Below, one piece after another: positions 53,202 to 64,000 of a stretch of DNA of 64,000 nt (position 1 is its first letter; each line of letters starts with the position of its first letter). The translations under genes and the position numbers were made by a program. This stretch comes from Aquitalea sp. LB_tupeE (GTDB taxonomy: Bacteria > Pseudomonadota > Gammaproteobacteria > Burkholderiales > Chromobacteriaceae): positions 248,001 to 312,000 of the forward strand of contig NZ_JACAXB010000018.1 in NCBI RefSeq assembly GCF_013391415.1, read 5' to 3'. Below the pieces are notes generated by a model. That model ran no database searches, was not told the origin of the DNA, and was given only the letters and a program-made list of their open reading frames with translations.

Positions 53202-53828
53202 CTATTGTGCTTCCGCCTTGGCCGCCGCATGCCATTCCTGCATGGCCGGCAGTTGCTGCATGTGTTTGACATAGTCGGCGGCATGGCCGCTGAGCGCGAC
53301 ATGGTAGCTGACAAAGCGCCACACCACCGGGGCGAAGAAGGCGTCGGCAATGGTGAAGTGGCCAAACAGGAAGGGGCCGTTATGCTGGTTTTGCTGACGC
53401 AGGCTTTCCCACAGGCTGGTGATGCGGTCGATGTCTGCCTGTGCGGCTGCGCTGGGGACAAAGCCAAGGTTGTCGGCACACACATTCATCGGCAGCTCGC
53501 TGCGCAGTGCCTGAAAGCCACTGTGCATCTCGGCCACTGCAGAGCGGGCCATGGCCCGGCTGGCGATGTCATCCGGCCATAGCCCGGCGGCCGGGAAACA
53601 GTCGGCCAGGTATTCGCAGATGGCCAGGCTGTCGCTGATGCGCAGTTGCTGGTCGATCAGTAGCGGGACCTTGCCTGCCGGGTTACAGGCCAGAATGCGT
53701 GCCTTGCTGTCACTGGCAGTGAGGTCGATGTGCTTTTCCTCGAAGGGTTCGCCCAGCATTTTCAGTACCAGCCAGGGGCGTAGCGACCAGGATGACAGGT
53801 TTTTGTTGCCGATGATCAGGGTAAACAT
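53202..53828 (-). CDS. Glutathione S-transferase family protein
   Basis: A 208-residue protein with the thioredoxin-like N-domain (MFTLIIGNKNLSSWSLRPWL; candidate catalytic Ser/Asn-Lys region at residues 7-14; glutathione-binding GKVPLLIDQQLRISDSLAICEYLA) and an all-helical C-domain (FHSGFQALRSELPMN; FLFGHFTIADAFFAPVVWRF). It resembles the subgroup of proteobacterial GSTs close to maleylacetoacetate isomerase-like and stringent-response types, but its substrate is unknown. GGAG before the ATG at 53828. Confidence 0.88.
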   Translation of the reverse strand: MFTLIIGNKNLSSWSLRPWLVLKMLGEPFEEKHIDLTASDSKARILACNPAGKVPLLIDQQLRISDSLAICEYLADCFPAAGLWPDDIASRAMARSAVAEMHSGFQALRSELPMNVCADNLGFVPSAAAQADIDRITSLWESLRQQNQHNGPFLFGHFTIADAFFAPVVWRFVSYHVALSGHAADYVKHMQQLPAMQEWHAAAKAEAQ

Positions 53829-53925
53829 GGTTCGACTCCATGACAGCACCACCATGGCATGGTGGCAGGGTAGGGGGATGAACCATCTTATAGCAGGCTG
53901 TCATAAGCGGCCAGCGTGGCAGGGC

Positions 53926-53961
53926 GTGGGGAGTGGGGAGTAGGGAGTGGGTAGTGGGGGT
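53926..53961 (+). repeat. G-rich imperfect tandem repeat
   Basis: A stretch built of GTGGGGA-like heptads (GTGGGGAGTGGGGAGTAGGG, then AGTGGGTAGTGGGGG). It has five runs of three or more G on the + strand and could fold into a G-quadruplex. It lies upstream of the GST gene, before the iscX terminator. Confidence 0.6.
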
Positions 53962-53973
53962 GTGAATATGAAG

Positions 53974-53995
53974 AAGCCCGGCGTGGCCGGGCTTT
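53974..53995 (-). terminator. Terminator of the isc operon
   Basis: AAGCCCGGC-GTG-GCCGGGCTT, 27 bases after the iscX stop on the minus strand. The stem is symmetric enough to work in both directions. Confidence 0.82.
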
Positions 53996-54021
53996 GGGAT
54001 AGCGGTGGTATAGAGCGGCGC

Positions 54022-54216
54022 TTATTCTGCCTCGTCGATCCAGGCTTGCTGGATGGCTTCCAGCACACGCTCGCCGCCACGGCTGTGGTCGTCGTTGAAG
54101 TCGGGCAGGCTGACTACCCAGTTGTGCAGGTCGACAAAGCGCACGGTCTTGGGGTCGACATCGGGGTAGGTTTCCACCAGTTCGATGGCGATGTCGTTAA
54201 CGTCGGTCCATTTCAT
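54022..54216 (-). CDS. iscX: Fe-S assembly protein IscX
   Basis: A 64-residue acidic protein (MKWTDVNDIAIELVETYPDV; VRFVDLHNWVVSLPDF; EAIQQAWIDEAE), standard length. It binds IscS and ferrous iron and tunes cluster assembly. AGGAGAACACA precedes the ATG at 54216. Last gene of the isc operon. Confidence 0.95.
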   Translation of the reverse strand: MKWTDVNDIAIELVETYPDVDPKTVRFVDLHNWVVSLPDFNDDHSRGGERVLEAIQQAWIDEAE

Positions 54217-54286
54217 TGTGTTCTCCTGCTGTGCATGACCAGGCCCCATCCCCGTCCTGCCGTGGCTGGCGGGGATGGGGAGCGTC

Positions 54287-54628
54287 TTAATGGTGTTCGC
54301 GGGCGTGGTTGATGGTGTAGCGCGGAATCTCCACCACCAGGTCTTCCTCGCCAATCACCGCCTGGCAGGATAGACGCGACTGGGATTCCAGACCCCAGGC
54401 CTTGTCCAGCATGTCTTCTTCCAGCTCGTCCGCTTCGTTCAGCGAATCGAAACCTTCACGCACGATGCAGTGGCAAGTGGTGCAGGCACAGGACAGCTCG
54501 CAGGCGTGTTCGATTTCGATATCGTGTTCCAGCAGTACTTCACAGATGTTCTTGCCGGTTTCGGCGTCGTCGATCACTGCGCCTTCGGGGCAGAGGTCGG
54601 CATGGGGCAGCACAATCAGGCGTGGCAT
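54287..54628 (-). CDS. fdx: 2Fe-2S ferredoxin of the ISC system
   Basis: A 113-residue adrenodoxin-type ferredoxin. Cluster Cys ligands are in CELSCACTTCHC (residues ~43-54) and LSCQAVIG (~87). The C-terminal ...YTINHAREHH is typical of IscFdx. It supplies electrons for cluster building on IscU. It follows hscA by 9 bases. Confidence 0.95.
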   Translation of the reverse strand: MPRLIVLPHADLCPEGAVIDDAETGKNICEVLLEHDIEIEHACELSCACTTCHCIVREGFDSLNEADELEEDMLDKAWGLESQSRLSCQAVIGEEDLVVEIPRYTINHAREHH

Positions 54629-54637
54629 GGGTTGTCC

Positions 54638-56497
<1,860 letters not shown>

Positions 56498-56555
56498 GAC
56501 GGAATCTTTATTGTTGTCGCGTGAGCGTTAACATCAGGTGCACAGGGATGGCGGT

Positions 56556-57089
56556 TTAGCCCAGCAGGGTTTCAATGGCGTCGCCGATTTCCTGGTCTAG
56601 TTTTTCCAGAAAGCGCAATTTTCGCACCATCAGGGCGGCGGCGTCCAAATCTCCCGCGTCATCCAGTGCGCTGGCCAGGTCTTCCACCAGCGTACGGTTT
56701 TCCCGGCGCAGCTGGCCTGACAGGGCTTCCAGTGCTTCGACATTGCTGCCGTCGCGGGCTTCTTCAATGTTTTCGCGCCATTCCATTTGCGCCATCAGGA
56801 AATCCACCGGCATGCTGGTGTTGGTTTCTTCCTGGGTGTCGCGGCCTTGCAGGGACAGCAGGTAGCGGGCGCGGCGCAGCGGGCTTTTCAGGGTTTGATA
56901 GGCTTCGTTCACCCGGGTGGCCTGCATCAGCGCCATGCGTTTTTCTGCATCGGGGCTGCTGGCGTAACGGTCTGGATGGACGGCGGCGGCGGCGGCGCGC
57001 CAGGATTGTTCGAGTTGCTGGTTGTCCAGCACAAAGCGGCGCGGCAGGCCGAACAGCTGAAAGAAGTCCTGGGAGAATTCGGTAGTCAT
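56556..57089 (-). CDS. hscB: Co-chaperone HscB
   Basis: A 177-residue J-domain protein. The HPD motif is in VHPDRYAS near residue 37, and the C-terminal helical domain (FLMAQMEWRENIEEA) matches HscB's IscU-binding part. It activates HscA ATPase and brings in IscU. Located between iscA and hscA as usual. Confidence 0.95.
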   Translation of the reverse strand: MTTEFSQDFFQLFGLPRRFVLDNQQLEQSWRAAAAAVHPDRYASSPDAEKRMALMQATRVNEAYQTLKSPLRRARYLLSLQGRDTQEETNTSMPVDFLMAQMEWRENIEEARDGSNVEALEALSGQLRRENRTLVEDLASALDDAGDLDAAALMVRKLRFLEKLDQEIGDAIETLLG

Positions 57090-57168
57090 GGCCTTGGGCT
57101 ACTGGACTGCAGGATGACAACCGGACCGCCACTGGTGGCAGCCCGGCTCAGGTGGGCGAGTCTGGCAA

Positions 57169-57492
57169 TCAGACGTTGAAGCTTTCGCCACAACCACATT
57201 CGTTCTTGACGTTGGGGTTGTTGAACTTGAAGCCCTCGTTCAGCCCTTCCTTGGTGTAGTCCAGTTCGGTGCCATCCAGGTAGGCCAGGCTTTTGGCATC
57301 GGTGAATACCGTTACACCATTGCTTTCGAAGGTGATGTCGTCGTCGGTGGCGGCATCAACAAACTCCAGCTTGTAGGCCATGCCGGAGCAACCGGAGGTT
57401 TTCACCCCCAAGCGGATGCCTAGGCCTTTGCCACGCTTGGCAATGAACTGGCTGACGTGATTGGCTGCACTAGCTGAAAGGGTGATGGCCAT
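57169..57492 (-). CDS. iscA: A-type Fe-S carrier IscA
   Basis: A 107-residue protein with the three conserved Cys: [10 protein letters not shown] (Cys35) and ECGCGESF (Cys99 and Cys101). It carries iron or clusters to target proteins. It follows iscU by 12 bases. Confidence 0.96.
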   Translation of the reverse strand: MAITLSASAANHVSQFIAKRGKGLGIRLGVKTSGCSGMAYKLEFVDAATDDDITFESNGVTVFTDAKSLAYLDGTELDYTKEGLNEGFKFNNPNVKNECGCGESFNV

Positions 57493-57504
57493 GTCCGAAG
57501 CTCC

Positions 57505-57888
57505 TTACTTGCCGTGTTTTTGCTTGTAGTCGCTCACTGCAGCCTTGATGGCGTCTTCGGCCAGGATGGAGCAGTGGATCTTGACCGGCGGCAGGGCCAG
57601 TTCTTCAGCAATGGCGGTGTTCTTGATGGCCATGGCTTCATCCAGCGACTTGCCCTTGACCCATTCGGTTACCAAGGAAGACGAGGCAATGGCCGAACCA
57701 CAGCCGTAAGTCTTGAACTTGGCGTCCTCAATCACGCCATCGGCGTTTACCTTGATCTGCAGCTTCATCACGTCGCCACAGGCCGGTGCGCCCACCATGC
57801 CGGTGCCCACGCTATCATCGCCTTTTTCGAAAGAGCCCACGTTGCGCGGGTTTTCGTAGTGGTCCATCAGTTTGTCGCTGTATGCCAT
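57505..57888 (-). CDS. iscU: Fe-S cluster scaffold IscU
   Basis: A 127-residue scaffold. Cluster ligands Cys37 (GAPACGDVM, with Asp39), Cys63 (YGCGSAIAS) and His105/Cys106 (KIHCSIL) are present, as is the HscA-recognition peptide LPPVK. It receives sulfur from IscS and assembles 2Fe-2S clusters. Confidence 0.97.
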   Translation of the reverse strand: MAYSDKLMDHYENPRNVGSFEKGDDSVGTGMVGAPACGDVMKLQIKVNADGVIEDAKFKTYGCGSAIASSSLVTEWVKGKSLDEAMAIKNTAIAEELALPPVKIHCSILAEDAIKAAVSDYKQKHGK

Positions 57889-57956
57889 GATTCTCTCTCC
57901 TGCTGGCGGGAGCCCGGCTGTCCTGAGCCAGTTACTCCCGCAAAATCATTGATAGT

Positions 57957-59174
57957 TCAGTGGGCTGCCCACTGTACCGAATTCAGGTCTACGCCTTCTT
58001 TGAACATTTCCCACAGCGGGGACAGTTCGCGCAATTTGCCGATTTTATCTTTCAACAGCGCAATGGCGAAGTCGATTTCTTCTTCGGTGGTGAAGCGACC
58101 CAGGGTAAAGCGGATGGAGCTGTGTGCCATTTCGTCGTTGCGGCCCAGGGCACGCAGCACGTAGGACGGTTCCAGCGAGGCCGAAGTACAGGCCGAACCA
58201 CTGGAAACAGCCAGGTCCTTGATCGCCATGATCAGGCTTTCGCCTTCAACAAAGTTGAAGCTGACATTGAGGTTGTGCGGTACACGCTGGTCGATGTCGC
58301 CATTGATGTACACCTCTTCCATGTCCTTGATGCCGTTCCACAGACGGTCGCGCAGCATGCGGATGCGTTCGCTCTCGCTGTCCATCTCTTCACGGGCCAG
58401 GCGGAAGGCTTCGCCCATGCCGACAATCTGGTGTGTCGGCAGGGTGCCGGAGCGGAAACCGCGCTCGTGACCACCACCGTGCATCTGGGCTTCCAGACGA
58501 ACGCGGGGCTTGCGGCGTACATACAGTGCACCAATGCCCTTCGGGCCGTAAGCCTTGTGTGCCGACAGGCTCATCAGGTCCACCTTCAGCACATTCATGT
58601 CCATCTTCACCTTGCCCGGTGCCTGGGTGGCGTCAACATGGAAGATGATGCCTTTTTCACGGCAGATTTCACCGATTTGCGGAATGTCCTGGATCACGCC
58701 GATTTCATTGTTGACGTACATCACCGACACCAGAATGGTGTCCGGGCGGATGGCCGCCTTGAATTCTTCAATGTCGATCAGGCCGTTTTCCTGCACCCCC
58801 AGATAAGTCACTTCAAAGCCCTGGCGTTCCAGCTCGCGACAGGTATCCAGCACCGCCTTGTGTTCAGTCTTGACGGTGATGATGTGCTTGCCCTTGCTCT
58901 TATAGAACTGGGCAGCACCCTTGATGGCCAGGTTGTCGGACTCGGTGGCACCGGAAGTCCAGACAATTTCCTTGGGGTCGGCATTCAAAAGCTTGGCCAC
59001 TTCCGCCCGCGCATTCTCTACAGCCTCTTCCGCCGTCCAGCCAAAGCTGTGGCTACGCGAGGCCGGGTTGCCGAACTGCTCGGTCAGATAGGGAATCATC
59101 TTCGCGGCAACACGGGGATCAACCGGGGTAGTAGCGGAATAGTCGAGGTAGATGGGAAGCTTGAGCTGACTCAT
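57957..59174 (-). CDS. iscS: Cysteine desulfurase IscS
   Basis: A 405-residue PLP enzyme, start ATG 59174 with GGAG eight bases upstream (a TTG two codons earlier is less likely). The PLP Lys is in [17 protein letters not shown], and the persulfide-carrying loop Cys is in [21 protein letters not shown]. It takes sulfur from cysteine for clusters and tRNA thiolation. It follows iscR by 27 bases. Confidence 0.97.
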   Translation of the reverse strand: MSQLKLPIYLDYSATTPVDPRVAAKMIPYLTEQFGNPASRSHSFGWTAEEAVENARAEVAKLLNADPKEIVWTSGATESDNLAIKGAAQFYKSKGKHIITVKTEHKAVLDTCRELERQGFEVTYLGVQENGLIDIEEFKAAIRPDTILVSVMYVNNEIGVIQDIPQIGEICREKGIIFHVDATQAPGKVKMDMNVLKVDLMSLSAHKAYGPKGIGALYVRRKPRVRLEAQMHGGGHERGFRSGTLPTHQIVGMGEAFRLAREEMDSESERIRMLRDRLWNGIKDMEEVYINGDIDQRVPHNLNVSFNFVEGESLIMAIKDLAVSSGSACTSASLEPSYVLRALGRNDEMAHSSIRFTLGRFTTEEEIDFAIALLKDKIGKLRELSPLWEMFKEGVDLNSVQWAAH

Positions 59175-59201
59175 TATCAATTCTCCGGGGATGCGGTGCG
59201 C

Positions 59202-59696
59202 TTACAGAGCGCTGGAGGCGGAGGCAGTCATACGGGGGCTGCTTTCGCGCTTGTCCTGCATTACATTGTTGTCTTTGGCCGCTGCTTCCTTGGCGCGCTG
59301 CTTTTCAACCAGGCTGCCCAGGGTGACTTTGGCCAGGTAGTCGAAAATGGTGGCGTTGAGGTTGGTCCACAAGTCGTGGGTCATGCAACGGTGGTTGTCG
59401 TGACAGTTTTCGCGACCGCCGCACTGGGTGGCATCAACCGGCTCGTCCACGGCGGCAATGATGTCGGCCACGGAAATATCGGCAGGGATGCGGGCCAGGG
59501 TGTAGCCGCCGCCAGGGCCGCGTACGCTATCTACCAGTTCGGAACGGCGCAATTTGCCGAACAACTGTTCCAGATAGGAAAGGGAAATGCTCTGGCGCTC
59601 GCTGATGCCGGCCAGGGTTACCGGGCCATTGGCTTCACGCATGGCCAGGTCCAGCATGGCAGTAACCGCAAAGCGGCCTTTGGTAGTGAGACGCAT
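59202..59696 (-). CDS. iscR: Fe-S-sensing regulator IscR
   Basis: A 164-residue Rrf2-family protein with N-terminal winged helix (MRLTTKGRFAVTAMLDLA; SLSYLEQLFGKLRR) and the 2Fe-2S ligands Cys92, Cys98, Cys104 and His107 in the same numbering as E. coli. Holo-IscR represses the isc operon. A matching type 1 site is found over its own promoter, so feedback control is conserved. Confidence 0.97.
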   Translation of the reverse strand: MRLTTKGRFAVTAMLDLAMREANGPVTLAGISERQSISLSYLEQLFGKLRRSELVDSVRGPGGGYTLARIPADISVADIIAAVDEPVDATQCGGRENCHDNHRCMTHDLWTNLNATIFDYLAKVTLGSLVEKQRAKEAAAKDNNVMQDKRESSPRMTASASSAL

Positions 59697-59725
59697 GTTT
59701 TTTACTCCGGTGGGTGGTTAAGTTG

Positions 59726-59760
59726 ATTATACCCAATTCCCGACTAAATTTGTCAACTAT
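59726..59760 (-). promoter_or_regulatory. isc promoter with type 1 IscR site
   Basis: On the minus strand -35 TTGACA (59751-59756) and -10 TATAAT (59726-59731) are separated by 19 bases. The 25-base stretch at 59736-59760 (ATAGTTGACAAATTT then AGTCGGGAAT) fits the known E. coli type 1 consensus at nearly all positions and covers the -35 element, as expected for autorepression. The remaining bases to 60043 hold the divergent promoter of the KAS III gene; no other gene is seen. Confidence 0.85.
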
Positions 59761-60043
59761 TAATCGCGCAGTAATAGCGCACTAGCGGACAAGACATGCT
59801 GCATGCGTCGGGCCAGAAGCAGCAAAACATAGGCAAAGTTGAGCATTTTACTAGGTTTATCAAGAGCTGGGGGCTTTAATTGCAGGGCTGTGCATTGCTT
59901 GGTGTATCATTCAAGCAAACGCCTGTTTACATAGGCGCCATCACAGGTACTGCCTGTGGCATGTGGTCATTCCTGTGAGCTAGCACTTGTGCCGTGTTAG
60001 CCGCATGTCACTGGCGGTGTCTTTGTCAAAGAGAGACAGGGAA

Positions 60044-61165
60044 ATGAAGAAAGTGGTTATCAGCGGCTCCGGCTTGTTCACGCCGCCGCACGCTGTCAGC
60101 AACGAAGAACTGGTCGTCGCCTTCAATCAATATGTTGCCAGCTGGAATGCAGCACACGCGGCTGACATCGCAGCCGGAACCATGGTTGCGCTGGCCGAAT
60201 CCAGTGCCGAATTCATCGAGAAGGCATCCGGCATCAAGCAACGTTTCCTGATGGACAAGCAAGGGGTGCTGGACCCGACTCGCATGACGCCGTATCTGCC
60301 GGAGCGCAGTAATGACGTGTTGTCCATTCAGGCCGAAATGGGTGTGGCTGCGGCCACGGCGGCGCTGGAGCAGGCGGGCAAGACTGCTGCAGATATCGAC
60401 ATGGTACTGGTGGCATGCTCCAACATGCAGCGCCCTTATCCGGCGGTGTCCATTGAAATCCAGCAGGCACTGGGCGTACAGGGCTATGCCTTCGATATGA
60501 ATGTGGCCTGCTCTTCCGCCACCTTTGGCATCCAGACTGCGGTGAATGCCATCCAGAGCGGCCAGGCGCGCGCCGTGTTGGTAATCAGCCCGGAAATCTG
60601 CTCCGCCCACCTTAACTTCCGCGACCGCGACAGCCATTTCATCTTTGGTGATGCCTGCACCGCACTGGTGCTGGAAGCTGCCGAATCGGCCACGTCGTCC
60701 GAGCAGTTCGAGATTCTGGGTACCCGTCTGGCTACCGTGTTTTCTAACAATATCCGTAACAATTTCGGCTTTTTGAACCGCTGTGACGAGCAGGGCATCG
60801 GTCAGGTCGACAAGTTGTTTGTGCAGCAAGGCCGCAAGGTGTTCAAGGAAGTGTGTCCGATGGTGGGCGAGCATATCGTTCAGCACCTCGAGCAGCTGGG
60901 CATTTCTGCGCAGCAGGTCAGCCGCTTCTGGCTGCATCAGGCCAATCTGGCCATGAACCAGCTGATAGCCCGCCGTGTGCTGGGGCGGGATGCCATCGAG
61001 CAGGAAGCGCCGGTCATTCTGGACCGCTATGCCAATACCAGCTCGGCCGGTTCCATCATCGCATTCCATTTGCGACGAGCTGGTATGAGCAAAGGTAATG
61101 TCGGCGTGATTTCGTCTTTTGGCGCTGGCTACTCGGTGGGCAGTGTTGTGGTGAAAAAGTGCTAG
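60044..61165 (+). CDS. 3-oxoacyl-ACP synthase III-like protein
   Basis: A 373-residue thiolase-fold condensing enzyme with the KAS III triad: Cys in [10 protein letters not shown] (near residue 150), His in [12 protein letters not shown] and Asn in [10 protein letters not shown]. It is longer than FabH (~320), with an insert around residues 25-90 ([31 protein letters not shown]). Such FabH-like paralogues may start fatty acid synthesis or make specialised acyl chains. GACAGGGA lies before the ATG at 60044; 19 further upstream codons are open. It stands alone, divergent from isc. Confidence 0.85.
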   Translation: MKKVVISGSGLFTPPHAVSNEELVVAFNQYVASWNAAHAADIAAGTMVALAESSAEFIEKASGIKQRFLMDKQGVLDPTRMTPYLPERSNDVLSIQAEMGVAAATAALEQAGKTAADIDMVLVACSNMQRPYPAVSIEIQQALGVQGYAFDMNVACSSATFGIQTAVNAIQSGQARAVLVISPEICSAHLNFRDRDSHFIFGDACTALVLEAAESATSSEQFEILGTRLATVFSNNIRNNFGFLNRCDEQGIGQVDKLFVQQGRKVFKEVCPMVGEHIVQHLEQLGISAQQVSRFWLHQANLAMNQLIARRVLGRDAIEQEAPVILDRYANTSSAGSIIAFHLRRAGMSKGNVGVISSFGAGYSVGSVVVKKC

Positions 61166-61339
61166 TTTTTGCCCTTGCCAGCCTGCGGCAGGAAGCAGAA
61201 AAGGGAAAATGGGGCAGGATGCTTGTCAAACCAGACCTCTCTGCCTAATGTATTCCACCAATGCAGACCCACAAGGTGTGCTGTGAGATACAAAAGATCG
61301 AACAAGACGCAAAGTCGTACACAAGGAAAAGGAAGAACA

Positions 61340-62938
61340 ATGCAAGCTGCAAAGAAAATGCTGCTGGCCGCCGGCCTGATCGCCTCGGCCTCGATGGCTG
61401 CACAAGCTGCAGGAACGCTCGTATATTGCTCCGAGGGCAGCCCGGCGGGTTTCGACCCGGGTCAGTACACCACGGGCACCGACTTTGATGCCTCTGCCGA
61501 AACCGTATTCAACCGCCTGGTGCAATTCCAGCGTGGCGGTACCAAGGTGGTACCGGGCCTGGCCGAAAAATGGGATGTGGCTGCTGACGGCCTGTCCTAC
61601 ACCTTCCATCTGCGCAAGGGCGTGAAGATTCAGACCACTGACTACTTCAAGCCGACGCGCGACTTCAATGCGGACGACGTGGTGTTCACCTTCGACCGCA
61701 TGCTCAACAAGAACAACGCCTTCCGCAAGGCTTATCCGACCGAATTCCCGTATTTCACCGATATGGGCATGGATGAAAACATCACCAAGGTTGAAAAGGT
61801 AGACGCCAATACCGTCAAGTTCACGCTGAAGAGCATTGACGCGGCCTTCTTGCAGAACCTGGCGATGAGCTTTGCCTCCATCCAGTCGGCCGAATATGCC
61901 GACAAGCTGTTGAAGGCAGGCACCCCGCAGCTGATCAACCAGCAACCGGTGGGTACTGGCCCCTTCATCTTCAAGCGCTACCAGAAAGACTCCCAGATCC
62001 GCTTTGCTGCCAACAAGCAGTACTGGGACAAGGTTGATGGCCCGAAAGTGGATAACCTGGTGTTTGCCATCACCACCGATCCGTCCGTGCGTTACCAGAA
62101 GCTGAAGGCAGGCGAGTGCCAGATCACCGCTTACCCGCGTCCGACCGACATCGCCGCGATGAAGGCCGACAGCAAGCTGAACGTGATTTCCCAAGCTGGC
62201 TTTAACCTTGGCTACCTGGCCTACAACGTGAAGCACAAGCCGCTGGAAAAACTGGAAGTGCGCCAGGCGCTGGACATGGCGGTCAACAAGAAAGCCATCA
62301 TCGACGCCGTGTATCAGGGTGCAGGCCAGGCTGCCACCAACCCGATGCCGCCGACCCAGTGGTCCTATAACAAGAGCCTGAAGGATGCGCCGTACAGCGT
62401 GGAAAAAGCCAAGGCCCTGCTGGCCAAGGCCGGCTACCCGAACGGCTTTGACATCACCCTGTGGGCGATGCCGGTACAGCGTCCGTACAACCCCAATGCC
62501 AAGCTGATGGCCGAAATGGTACAGGCTGACTGGGCCAAGATCGGTGTCAAGGCCAAGATCACCACCTACGAATGGGGTGAGTACATCAAGCGCGCCAAGG
62601 CTGGCGAGCACGATGCCATGCTGATTGGCTGGACCGGTGACAATGGTGATCCGGACAACTGGCTGGGCACCCAGCTGGGTTGCGAAGCCATGAACGGCAA
62701 CAACTTTGCCAAGTGGTGCTACAAGCCGTTTGAAGACCTGCTGCAAAAAGCCAAGCGCACCACCAATGTGGCCGAGCGCACCAAGCTGTACATGAAGGCA
62801 CAGGAAATCTACAAGCAGCAGCTGCCGTTCACCACCGTGGCGCACTCCACCGTGGTTCAGCCGATGTCCAAGTCGGTGGTTGGCTTCAAGGTCAGCCCGT
62901 TCGGCCTGAACTCCTTCTACGGCGTCAGCGTCAAGTAA
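61340..62938 (+). CDS. dppA: Dipeptide ABC transporter substrate-binding protein
   Basis: A 532-residue SBP family 5 protein with signal peptide cut after AQA. The mature part (GTLVYCSEGSPAGFDPGQY; ADGLSYTFHLRKGVKI; VGTGPFIFKRYQKDSQI; GDPDNWLGTQLGCEA) matches DppA closely, length included. It binds dipeptides in the periplasm (in some bacteria also haem or 5-aminolevulinate). The start has AAGGAAGAAC upstream. Two terminators follow before dppB, so the binding protein is likely made in excess. Confidence 0.94.
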   Translation: MQAAKKMLLAAGLIASASMAAQAAGTLVYCSEGSPAGFDPGQYTTGTDFDASAETVFNRLVQFQRGGTKVVPGLAEKWDVAADGLSYTFHLRKGVKIQTTDYFKPTRDFNADDVVFTFDRMLNKNNAFRKAYPTEFPYFTDMGMDENITKVEKVDANTVKFTLKSIDAAFLQNLAMSFASIQSAEYADKLLKAGTPQLINQQPVGTGPFIFKRYQKDSQIRFAANKQYWDKVDGPKVDNLVFAITTDPSVRYQKLKAGECQITAYPRPTDIAAMKADSKLNVISQAGFNLGYLAYNVKHKPLEKLEVRQALDMAVNKKAIIDAVYQGAGQAATNPMPPTQWSYNKSLKDAPYSVEKAKALLAKAGYPNGFDITLWAMPVQRPYNPNAKLMAEMVQADWAKIGVKAKITTYEWGEYIKRAKAGEHDAMLIGWTGDNGDPDNWLGTQLGCEAMNGNNFAKWCYKPFEDLLQKAKRTTNVAERTKLYMKAQEIYKQQLPFTTVAHSTVVQPMSKSVVGFKVSPFGLNSFYGVSVK

Positions 62939-62946
62939 GCAAGTCC

Positions 62947-62995
62947 GACCTCCTTGCCGGGAGGTCTTTGGCATCGGGGGCGCAAGCCCCCGATG
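62947..62995 (+). terminator. Double terminator after dppA
   Basis: Hairpin 1 is GACCTCC-TTGCC-GGGAGGTC with TTT; hairpin 2 is CATCGGGGGC-GCAA-GCCCCCGATG with TTTT and a stable GNRA loop. The following stretch to 63372 has no gene; it probably carries the dppB promoter. Confidence 0.92.
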
Positions 62996-63125
62996 TTTTG
63001 CATGAAACCCTGCCGCATCCTGTCAGCAGAACAAGAGTGGTGGCGCCGGCAGGCCTGGTCATGCAGCATCGGCAGTACATACCGGAAGTGACACAGTCTT
63101 GCGCCATCACCACATGGCGACAGGC

Positions 63126-63139
63126 TTGACCTGCATCAA
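63126..63139 (+). promoter_or_regulatory. FNR/ANR-like box upstream of dppB
   Basis: TTGAC-CTGC-ATCAA matches TTGAT-N4-ATCAA at nine of ten positions, ~235 bases before dppB. No promoter elements of matching spacing were identified, so this may be chance. Confidence 0.3.
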
Positions 63140-63372
63140 AGGCATGCTTGCCGCCGGGTGATATCGTTCACTCCGTCGCGGCGAAGGCGTAGCTGATGTA
63201 GGTGGGTGGTTCAGCTGGCGTCTTCGGCCCGACACCCCCGCGCTTCCCTTCTGCTGTCCTGCTGCTTTTTCCTTGCCGGTTTTCATGACATTCCCATCCA
63301 TGACCTGGGTCTGAAATAACGGTATCCGTCTGCCATGCTGTAAAGCAGGCCGGATACACGGGAGAAGTACGT

Positions 63373-64000
63373 ATGTTGTCTTTCATTTTCCGCAGGCTGG
63401 GTTTGCTGATTCCCACGTTCTTCGGCATTACCTTGCTCACCTTCGGCCTTATCCGCATGATCCCCGGCGACCCGGTGGAAGTCATGGTGGGTGAGCGCAC
63501 ACTCGACCCGCAAATGCATGCAGATGCCATGCACCGACTTGGGCTGGACAAGCCGCTGTACGCGCAGTACGTCGATTACATCGGCAATTTGCTGCATGGC
63601 AATCTGGGTGAGTCGCTGGTGACCAAAACCAGCGTGTGGACCGAGTTCAAAACCCTGTTCCCCGCCACGCTGGAACTGGCACTGGCCGCCATGGCCTTTG
63701 CCGTGGTGTTCGGCCTGCTGGCCGGGGTGATTGCCGCCATCAAGCGCGGCTCCATTTTCGACCATGGGGTGATGGGCATTTCGCTCACCGGTTTTTCCAT
63801 GCCGATTTTCTGGTGGGGCCTGATCCTCATCATGTTCTTCTCGGTCAAGCTGGGCTGGACGCCGGTTTCCGGCCGGCTGGATCTGGCCTTCGACATCACG
63901 CCGCGTACCGGTTTCATGCTGATCGACACCTGGCTGGCCGAAGCGGCCGATCCGTCGGCCAATGCCGGTGCCTTCAAGGATGCGCTGATGCACCTGATTC
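63373..64000 (+). CDS. dppB: Dipeptide ABC transporter permease, N-terminal part (runs off right edge)
   Basis: ATG at 63373 with GGGAGAAG upstream opens MLSFIFRRLGLLIPTFFGIT, the N-terminal helix and start of a DppB-type permease, continuing with RMIPGDPVEVMVGERT, GLDKPLYAQYVDYIGNLLHG and NLGESLVTKTSVWTEF. About 209 codons are inside the window and the frame is still open at the edge. With DppA it should form the dipeptide importer; the remaining dppCDF genes are expected downstream. Confidence 0.94.
   Translation, partial: MLSFIFRRLGLLIPTFFGITLLTFGLIRMIPGDPVEVMVGERTLDPQMHADAMHRLGLDKPLYAQYVDYIGNLLHGNLGESLVTKTSVWTEFKTLFPATLELALAAMAFAVVFGLLAGVIAAIKRGSIFDHGVMGISLTGFSMPIFWWGLILIMFFSVKLGWTPVSGRLDLAFDITPRTGFMLIDTWLAEAADPSANAGAFKDALMHLI

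Overview
The window is GC-rich bacterial chromosome with dense bacterial gene packing. The isc cluster order (iscR-iscS-iscU-iscA-hscB-hscA-fdx-iscX), the choline/betaine gene set and the general look of the proteins suggest a betaproteobacterium, most likely Neisseriales/Chromobacteriaceae (Chromobacterium- or Aquitalea-like). That assignment is inferred from gene content only. No tRNA, rRNA, integrase, transposase or CRISPR array was recognised.

Region 1 (1-10.2 kb) holds the 3' end of a chemotaxis receptor, betA and betB (choline to glycine betaine), a small Bro-N-like gene with a structured leader beside a cluster of palindromic repeats, a lipoprotein, a GFA-type protein, a small cytochrome c, a small exported protein and purU. 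Region 2 (10.3-34.7 kb) is a glycine betaine catabolic supercluster: soxBDAG, an MHS-family transporter, an M19 dipeptidase, a betaine-type binding protein, a V4R-domain protein, dgcAB, etfAB, gbcA, gbcB, the choVW ABC transporter, a GbdR-type regulator and choX. Region 3 (34.8-43.4 kb) has a second Bro-N-like gene with the same leader and repeats in opposite orientation, then fdhA and fdsGBAD. Together these genes give an almost complete route: choline, betaine aldehyde, glycine betaine, dimethylglycine, sarcosine, glycine. The methyl groups leave as formaldehyde or C1-folate and pass through FdhA, PurU and FdsGBAD to formate and CO2. Four promoters in the cluster share an operator-like pattern (GTCG-N6-GGCA-N7-GTCG/C) with fixed 21-bp spacing, which suggests one regulon, probably under the local GbdR-type regulator.

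Region 4 (43.5-46.3 kb) is an AT-richer pocket. It has an exported solute-binding-like protein, a decayed fimbrial gene tail, and a three-gene set made of a Tlde1/DUF2778-like L,D-transpeptidase-fold protein (with Tyr where the catalytic Cys should be) and two small membrane proteins. Region 5 (46.3-52 kb) is a D-amino-acid operon: PLP deaminase-like enzyme, GntP permease, N-acyl-D-amino-acid deacylase, RidA and a PfkB-family sugar kinase. Region 6 (52.5-64 kb) holds udk, a glutathione S-transferase, the full isc cluster under an IscR-type promoter, a KAS III-like synthase, dppA and the start of dppB.

The least explained parts are (a) the paired Bro-N-like loci with covarying leader hairpins and six copies of a nested, covarying palindrome, lying as inverted repeats about 30 kb apart around the catabolic cluster; (b) a switch-like pair of mutually exclusive hairpins before fdsG; and (c) the Cys-to-Tyr Tlde1-like cassette.
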